Shown: positions 59,160-64,000 of the stretch, piece after piece
How positions within the stretch are numbered: position 1 is the stretch's first letter
Layout: every line of letters begins with the position of its first letter
Source of the DNA: Larkinella sp051857545
Lineage (GTDB): Bacteria; Bacteroidota; Bacteroidia; Cytophagales; Spirosomataceae
DNA length: 64,000 nt
Direction of reading: 5' to 3'
NCBI RefSeq assembly: GCF_051857545.1
Contig: NZ_JBPZHB010000008.1
Coordinates: forward strand, 124,001-188,000
Translations under genes and position numbers: made by a program
Notes under the pieces: model-generated
Databases searched by the model: none
Told to the model about the DNA's origin: nothing
Seen by the model: the letters and a program-made list of their open reading frames with translations, nothing else

Positions 59160-60668
59160 ATGAAAAAAACATTCATACTCTTTGGTCTTCTGGGGCTTCT
59201 ATCGACGGGCTGCCAGGACGATTTTCTATCGGTCGTTCCCGAAACAAGTCTGAGTTCGGCCACCTTCTTCAAATCACAGGCCGATTTTCAGCAGGCTGTC
59301 AATGCGGCCTATGTGCCGCTGCGGCAAATCAACAACGAACGGGCCTGGGTGTTGGAAGAAATGCACTCCGACAACACCTACTACGCCCGGAACATTCTGT
59401 TTGGTGCGGTAGACAATACCGAAAACGTGGCCGACTTTGCCATCCCAACGGCCAATGGAGTAACCGCCAACGACAACGTTCTGGTGATTTACCGGCTTTA
59501 TTTTCAGATCGTTGCCCGCACCAACCAGATTCTGGCCCTGATCGATGGCGTGGAATTCGATGCCGCTGTTAAAAGCAATCTGAAAGGACAGGCGCTGTTT
59601 CTGAGATCGTACGCGTATTTTGAACTGGCCCGCCTGTTCGGAAAAGTACCGCTGCATTTAACGCCGGTTACGGGCCGCGAAGAAGCCGCCCTGCCCCTTG
59701 CTACGACTGACCAGCTCTACGCCCAGGTGGAAAAAGATGCGACGGAAGCGGGGAGCTTGCTGCCGAACAAAGCTACTCAGGAAGCCGGCCGGGCCACTTC
59801 CGGAGCGGCTAAAACGGTTCTGGCCAACCTCTACATCGTTCAGAAGAAATGGGCACAAGCCGAAACCGTGCTGAAGGATGTTATAGCCAACGGTGGCTAC
59901 GCCCTCGTTCCAGACTATGCCAACACCGTTTCTACGACCACTGCCAACAAGAACAATTCGGAGTCGATCTTCGAAGTGCAGTATATGGAAGGGGCTGCGG
60001 GTTTCAATGGCAACCAAATTTACCGCTTTATTCCTGCGCCCATTACGATCGCCGAGTTGGCTCCGATAACCGGCACTTCGAATCCGCAGGCGATTTCGGG
60101 CGAAAACAACAACATTCCGACCCCCGACCTCATCGCGGCTTATGAAACCGGCGACAAACGGAAGGATCTTTCCATCGGTTATGTTACCCTGAGCCAGAGT
60201 CAGCGGGAGAACAAGGTGTATCCGTACATTAAAAAATACGCAAAAACGCACTCGGTTCACAACAACACCGGCCAGAACTGGCCCGTTTACCGCTATGCCG
60301 AAGTGATCCTGTTTATGGCAGAAGTATTGAACGAACAGGGAAAAACCGCCGAAGCGGCTCCCTTCCTGAACCAGATCCGGACGCGGGCGGGGCTACCCGC
60401 AACCACAGCCGCTAACCAGACGGCCATGCGGGAAGCCATTTTCAAAGAACGTCGGGTCGAACTGGCTTTTGAAAACAAACGCTGGTTCGATCTGGTCCGG
60501 ACGGGCCGGGTCAAGGAAATCATCGGTGCGCATGGTGCCCGGGTGAAAGCCAATCCGCTGGATTATTATTTTCCGAAAGGGGCCGTTCCTCCGCCAAATG
60601 CCTTCACGGTTCTGGACGACTACTATCCCCTTCCGGCCGTCGAAGCGGCTTTGACTCCGCACTTTTAA
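59160..60668 (+). CDS. SusD/RagB-family outer-membrane lipoprotein (pair 3)
   Basis: 502 aa. The lipoprotein signal is MKKTFILFGLLGLLSTGC with lipobox cysteine C18. SusD features: SQADFQQAVNAAYVPLRQ, LKGQALFLRSYAYFELARLFG, YRYAEVILFMAEVLNEQGKT and RRVELAFENKRWFDLVRTGR. It serves the transporter encoded upstream. A perfect 17-bp hairpin follows the stop, closing the two-gene unit. Confidence 0.94.
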   Translation: MKKTFILFGLLGLLSTGCQDDFLSVVPETSLSSATFFKSQADFQQAVNAAYVPLRQINNERAWVLEEMHSDNTYYARNILFGAVDNTENVADFAIPTANGVTANDNVLVIYRLYFQIVARTNQILALIDGVEFDAAVKSNLKGQALFLRSYAYFELARLFGKVPLHLTPVTGREEAALPLATTDQLYAQVEKDATEAGSLLPNKATQEAGRATSGAAKTVLANLYIVQKKWAQAETVLKDVIANGGYALVPDYANTVSTTTANKNNSESIFEVQYMEGAAGFNGNQIYRFIPAPITIAELAPITGTSNPQAISGENNNIPTPDLIAAYETGDKRKDLSIGYVTLSQSQRENKVYPYIKKYAKTHSVHNNTGQNWPVYRYAEVILFMAEVLNEQGKTAEAAPFLNQIRTRAGLPATTAANQTAMREAIFKERRVELAFENKRWFDLVRTGRVKEIIGAHGARVKANPLDYYFPKGAVPPPNAFTVLDDYYPLPAVEAALTPHF

Positions 60669-60674
60669 GATTGG

Positions 60675-60712
60675 TTATTCTGCCGGTTTCAGAAGTGAAA
60701 CCGGCAGAATAA
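60675..60712 (+). terminator. Terminator of SusC-SusD pair 3
   Basis: Perfect 17-bp stem TTATTCTGCCGGTTTCA / TGAAACCGGCAGAATAA with a GAAG tetraloop, 6 bp after the SusD stop. No T-run follows, but the stem is very strong. Confidence 0.85.
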
Positions 60713-60918
60713 TTCACAGTACGCTTGACCTGAATGTTGTTGGTGCTTTCTTTTTTATTCAATCAGTAAGAAGGCTTTTCTTTTACCTTATTACACCACG
60801 GTTTAGCCACCGGGGAATACGTTCAACGCCAAACCCGAAATAAGCCGGAGCCGCGAGGCCCATTTTATCAAGTCAGCAGTATCGTATAGAATTGAACCAT
60901 CTCGCAGAACTCAAACCG

Positions 60919-61004
60919 AGAGAAAAGAATAAAGATCAAAGAATAAAGACATTTTCCTCGTCCTGGATTCAAGTCTCTTTTCTCTTGACTAAAATCTTTA
61001 CTCT
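60919..61004. repeat. Degenerate inverted repeat of AAAGAATAAAGAC words
   Basis: Arms at 60919-60950 and 60973-61004 match over 22 of 32 positions and are made of purine-rich words (AGAGAAAAGAATAAAG, AAAGAATAAAGAC). It lies about 75 bp before the dehydrogenase start. Related in style to 24089-24173. Confidence 0.6.
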
Positions 61005-61078
61005 GGTCTTCAAACTCAACGGCTTTGCCCGACGTCCGGGTCGACAAGCATTTTTTACTGTATAAACCCTAATTACTT

Positions 61079-63772
61079 ATGTTTTCTACGTACAGATCGG
61101 TCAAGTTAATGCTATCGGTCTCGGCACTTGCTCTGGTGGGCGCTTCGTGGGTCGGTTTAAACTACCCGGAAACGAACCGGCAGGGGGCCGAAAGTCCGAA
61201 GGTCGACAAACTAAAACTACTGCCCGGTTTCAAGGCAGAACATTTGTACAGCCCTTCCGAAAATAACCAGGGCTCCTGGGTTTCGATGACATTCGACGAC
61301 AAAGGGCGTATGATCACTTCCGATCAATATGGTGGACTTTTCCGGCTCAAAATTCCGGCCATCGGTTCCGGTTCGACCAAACCAACCGTCGAAAAACTCA
61401 GCGTTGGCAAGGATACATTAGGAATGGGTTACGCGCAGGGGCTGCTGTATGCGTTCAACAGCCTCTATGTCATGGTCAACAACCGGTCGAACCCCCGGTT
61501 TCCTAAATCCAGCGGTTTATACCGCTTGCAGGATACCGACAACGACGATCAATTCGACAAGGTAACCCTGCTAAGAGAATTGAAAGGGGAAGGCGAACAC
61601 GGTCCGCACAGCATCGTGTTGTCACCCGATAAAAAATCACTGATTGTGGTGGCGGGTAACCACACCGACGTCCCCCCGATGGATGCGTACCGGCTTCCTT
61701 CCAACTGGAAAGAGGATAACCTGTTTCCGCTCATCAAAGACCCACGCGGCCACGCCAACGACCGAATGGCCCCCGGCGGCTGGGTCGCCACAACCGACCC
61801 CGAAGGCAAGCGATGGGAACTGCTCGGAGCCGGTTTCCGGAACGAGTTCGATGTGGCATTTAACGAAAACGGTGATATGTTCACCTACGATTCGGACATG
61901 GAGTGGGATTTTGGCACGCCCTGGTACCGCCCGACCCGGATTTGCCACGTTTCCAGTGGGGCCGAATTTGGCTGGCGTACCGGGAATAGCAAATGGTTAC
62001 CCGGCAATCCGGACAACTTACCGCCCTTGCTGAACATTGGTCAGGGTTCGCCGACCAACGTATTCTACGGAGCGAATGCGAAGTTTCCGCAAAAATACCG
62101 CCAGTCCCTGTACGCGTTCGACTGGAGTTTCGGAATCATCTATTCCATTCATCTGAAACCGAAAGGAGCAACCTACGAGGGCGAACGGGAAGAATTTATC
62201 TCGGGCTCACCACTTCCGCTCACGGATGGTTCGATTGGCCCCGATGGTGCCATGTATTTTCTGGTGGGCGGTCGCCGGCTGGAGTCCGATCTGTACCGGG
62301 TTTATTACAACGGCTCCGAGTCCACTTCGACCACCCCGCTCACACCAACCGTTACGGCTGAGCATAAACTCCGGACCAGTCTGGAACAATACCACCTGGA
62401 GCCCAACCCCGCAGCACTGGCAGCCGCCTGGCCCCACCTGAGCCACCCGGACCGGTTTGTTCGCTATGCGGCCCGGATTGCGGTTGAACACCAGCCCGTA
62501 GCCCAATGGCAGGAAAAAGCCCTCAGCGAAACGAATCCGCAACGTGCCACGCAGGCGATTGTCGCTCTGGCGCGGCAAGGCAGTGAATCCGCCAAAAGCG
62601 GAGCCATCAATACCTTGTTGAAAATTAACTTCGCTCAACTTCCGGAGTCGCAACAATTTGACGTTCTGCGGGCATTTGAATTGATTTTCCTGCGGATGGG
62701 TGCGCCGACCGACGCCGACAAAGCCAAAGTTATTGCGTACCTAAATCCTCATTATCCGGCCAAAACCGCGTTAATGAACCGGGGTTTGAGTAAGGTACTG
62801 ATCTACCTGGAAGCGCCGGGCGTAGTTGCCAAAACCTTGGCGTTGATGGACAAAAAAGACGAGCCGGGTATGGCCGATCTCAATCTGACCCCTGCGACGG
62901 CCTCTTCGGACCTCATTCTACGCAACCCCCAGTACGGACTGGATATTGCCAAAATGCTGGAAAAGGTACCACCGCTGCAACAGACCTATTACGCCGTCAT
63001 GTTGAGCCGCCAGGAAACCGGCTGGACCCCTGAACTGCGGAACAAGTATTTCACGTGGTTTGGCAATGCCTTCAAATACCAGGGCGGTCGCAGCTATGTA
63101 GGCTTTATCGACCGGGCCCGGAAACTGGCGCTGGCACATGTTCCCAAAGATCAGTTTGACAAATACAACAAAATGTCGGGAGCGGATTTGTTAACGACGA
63201 ACGGGAATGATCTGGCAATGGGCTACGCTCCCAAAGGGCCGGGTCGGCGCTGGCAGCTCGACGACGCTGTTGCGGCTGTCGGGACGGAATTGACGGGACG
63301 GAATTTCGAAGAAGGCAAAAAAATCTACGGGGCCGTTCTGTGCAGCCGTTGCCACTCGATTCAGGGTTCGGGCGGTGACATTGGCCCGGATCTGACGCAA
63401 CTCGGCACCCGGTTTTCGAACAAGGACATGCTGGAAGCGATCATCAACCCGAACAAAGCGGTTTCCGATCAGTATGCGTCCACGATCTATTACCTGAAAA
63501 ACGGACAGTCGGTGTTGGGGCGGCAGCTTTCGGAAGACAAGACCAGCTACACCATTTCGCAGAATCCGTTTGCGCCGGATCAGACCCGGAAAATTCTGAA
63601 GAAAGACGTAACCTCCACCAAGTATTCCACCGAATCGGTCATGTTACCGGGTCTGATCAACAGCTTGAACCCGGAGGAACTGAAAGACTTGATGGCGTAT
63701 CTGAAAGCCGGTGGCAACCCTGAAAATCCCGTCTACAAAGGCGGAACCGGGGCGGCAAAAGGTGATAAGTAA
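61079..63772 (+). CDS. Putative membrane-bound dehydrogenase with HEAT repeats and C-terminal cytochrome c
   Basis: 897 aa. A hydrophobic N-terminus (SVKLMLSVSALALVGASWVG) is the signal or anchor. Residues about 40-420 form a propeller of the membrane-bound dehydrogenase type (WVSMTFDDKGRMITSDQYGGLFRL, GEGEHGPHSIVLSPDKKSLIVVAGNHTD, GAGFRNEFDVAFNENGDMFTYDSDMEWD, DGSIGPDGAMYFLVGGRR). A HEAT-like helical region spans about 430-690, and the C-terminus (about 745-880) is a cytochrome domain with CSRCH near 754 and GGDIGPDLTQLG (heme-binding family TIGR02603-like). Such proteins abound in Planctomycetes/Verrucomicrobia and are thought to oxidise sugars or alcohols and pass electrons to the heme. 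The substrate is unknown. Confidence 0.88.
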   Translation: MFSTYRSVKLMLSVSALALVGASWVGLNYPETNRQGAESPKVDKLKLLPGFKAEHLYSPSENNQGSWVSMTFDDKGRMITSDQYGGLFRLKIPAIGSGSTKPTVEKLSVGKDTLGMGYAQGLLYAFNSLYVMVNNRSNPRFPKSSGLYRLQDTDNDDQFDKVTLLRELKGEGEHGPHSIVLSPDKKSLIVVAGNHTDVPPMDAYRLPSNWKEDNLFPLIKDPRGHANDRMAPGGWVATTDPEGKRWELLGAGFRNEFDVAFNENGDMFTYDSDMEWDFGTPWYRPTRICHVSSGAEFGWRTGNSKWLPGNPDNLPPLLNIGQGSPTNVFYGANAKFPQKYRQSLYAFDWSFGIIYSIHLKPKGATYEGEREEFISGSPLPLTDGSIGPDGAMYFLVGGRRLESDLYRVYYNGSESTSTTPLTPTVTAEHKLRTSLEQYHLEPNPAALAAAWPHLSHPDRFVRYAARIAVEHQPVAQWQEKALSETNPQRATQAIVALARQGSESAKSGAINTLLKINFAQLPESQQFDVLRAFELIFLRMGAPTDADKAKVIAYLNPHYPAKTALMNRGLSKVLIYLEAPGVVAKTLALMDKKDEPGMADLNLTPATASSDLILRNPQYGLDIAKMLEKVPPLQQTYYAVMLSRQETGWTPELRNKYFTWFGNAFKYQGGRSYVGFIDRARKLALAHVPKDQFDKYNKMSGADLLTTNGNDLAMGYAPKGPGRRWQLDDAVAAVGTELTGRNFEEGKKIYGAVLCSRCHSIQGSGGDIGPDLTQLGTRFSNKDMLEAIINPNKAVSDQYASTIYYLKNGQSVLGRQLSEDKTSYTISQNPFAPDQTRKILKKDVTSTKYSTESVMLPGLINSLNPEELKDLMAYLKAGGNPENPVYKGGTGAAKGDK

Positions 63773-63781
63773 CAGCTTAAC

Positions 63782-63815
63782 GCCCCTCGATCCCGATGCA
63801 TCAGGATCGAGGGGC
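63782..63815 (+). terminator. Terminator after the dehydrogenase gene
   Basis: Perfect 12-bp stem GCCCCTCGATCC / GGATCGAGGGGC with a 10-nt loop that is itself partly palindromic (CGATGCATCA), followed by ATTATTCGTT. It lies 9 bp after the stop. Confidence 0.82.
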
Positions 63816-63848
63816 ATTATTCGTTCAAGTGTAAAAATTAAAAATGCG

Positions 63849-64000
63849 ATGTTGAAAAAAGCAAAGTATAAATTCCTTCCAGTTGGATTTCTCCTGGCAG
63901 CCGTCCTAACCAGCGGTTTGACCACCGGCTGCGTAGGGCAAACGAAGAAAGAAAAGAAAGAGGGTTTCGTAAAAATATTCGACGGTAAATCCCTGAAAGG
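63849..64000 (+). CDS. DUF1080 (3-keto-glycoside hydrolase type) lipoprotein, 5' part only
   Basis: The first 50 codons of a gene that runs off the right edge. MLKKAKYKFLPVGFLLAAVL leads to TTGC, a lipoprotein signal with lipobox cysteine, then a Lys-rich linker and GFVKIFDGKSLKG. The FVxIFDGKSLxGW start is the hallmark of DUF1080 (PF06439), a lectin-like jelly-roll family that includes 3-keto-disaccharide/3-keto-glucoside hydrolases. Preceded by a strong terminator 33 bp upstream and an oxidative dehydrogenase gene on the same strand, which fits a pathway in which a glycoside is oxidised and then cleaved. Only the N-terminus is visible, so function is provisional. Confidence 0.78.
   Translation, partial: MLKKAKYKFLPVGFLLAAVLTSGLTTGCVGQTKKEKKEGFVKIFDGKSLK

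Larger units (their letters stand above)
60669..61078. other. Gene-free stretch between pair 3 and the dehydrogenase gene
   Basis: 410 bp containing the pair-3 terminator (60675-60712) and the word-type inverted repeat (60919-61004). The remainder shows no gene; the promoter of the dehydrogenase gene is expected downstream of 61004 but no exact consensus was found. Confidence 0.5.

Overview
The window looks like a chromosomal segment of a Bacteroidota bacterium of the order Cytophagales, most likely family Spirosomataceae (Larkinella/Spirosoma type). The placement is an inference. It rests on three SusC/SusD pairs, two secreted proteins with type IX secretion C-terminal signals, an ECF sigma factor of the Bacteroidota type, promoters of the TTG - about 20 nt - TAnnTTTG class, and an SDR-type threonine dehydrogenase paired with kbl. 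No rRNA, tRNA, insertion sequence, prophage or CRISPR array was recognised.

Layout. 1-4.5 kb (minus strand): a partial exported TIM-barrel protein, cystathionine beta-synthase, and an AT-rich two-gene module of an SMC/OLD-like AAA ATPase plus a TOPRIM-like protein. The module is joined to itself and to cbs by ATGA overlaps; methylmalonyl-CoA epimerase lies upstream. 4.7-7.6 kb: housekeeping genes (IscA-type Fe-S protein, TonB-like protein, acyl-CoA thioesterase, DUF4440 protein, metF). 7.7-10.7 kb (minus): a signalling operon made of an unknown AT-rich protein, a multi-pass membrane protein, a NarX-type histidine kinase and a LuxR-type response regulator. 11.3-19.5 kb: a ScyD-like propeller lipoprotein, an outer-membrane protein, a flavin monooxygenase-like enzyme, an M20 peptidase, a T9SS-exported beta-helix protein and a fatty acid desaturase. 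19.8-24.8 kb: zinc alcohol dehydrogenase, and PepSY protein / TonB receptor genes converging on a 17-copy heptamer array.

24.9-37 kb: a SusC-SusD-BNR/VPS10-propeller operon on the minus strand, with a second BNR paralogue diverging from it. A gene-free stretch follows that holds an array of palindromes. 37.8-41 kb: threonine catabolism (tdh-kbl) and an EamA-like transporter. 41.2-46 kb: a T9SS-exported ELWxxDGT repeat protein, a GH9 endoglucanase and an ECF sigma factor. 46.4-64 kb (plus strand): a miniature anti-sigma-like gene, then SusC-SusD, a DUF1549/DUF1553 cytochrome protein, a DUF1501 protein, SusC-SusD, a membrane-bound dehydrogenase with a c-type heme, and the start of a DUF1080 (3-keto-glycoside hydrolase type) lipoprotein. 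This last block reads as an envelope system for glycan capture, oxidation and hydrolysis resembling gene sets of the Planctomycetes/Verrucomicrobia group.

The two items most worth a second look are the AAA-TOPRIM module, which resembles two-gene phage-defence systems, and a recurring class of intergenic inverted repeats. The arms of these repeats are built from degenerate 7-10 nt words, and they sit exactly at gene ends or starts.
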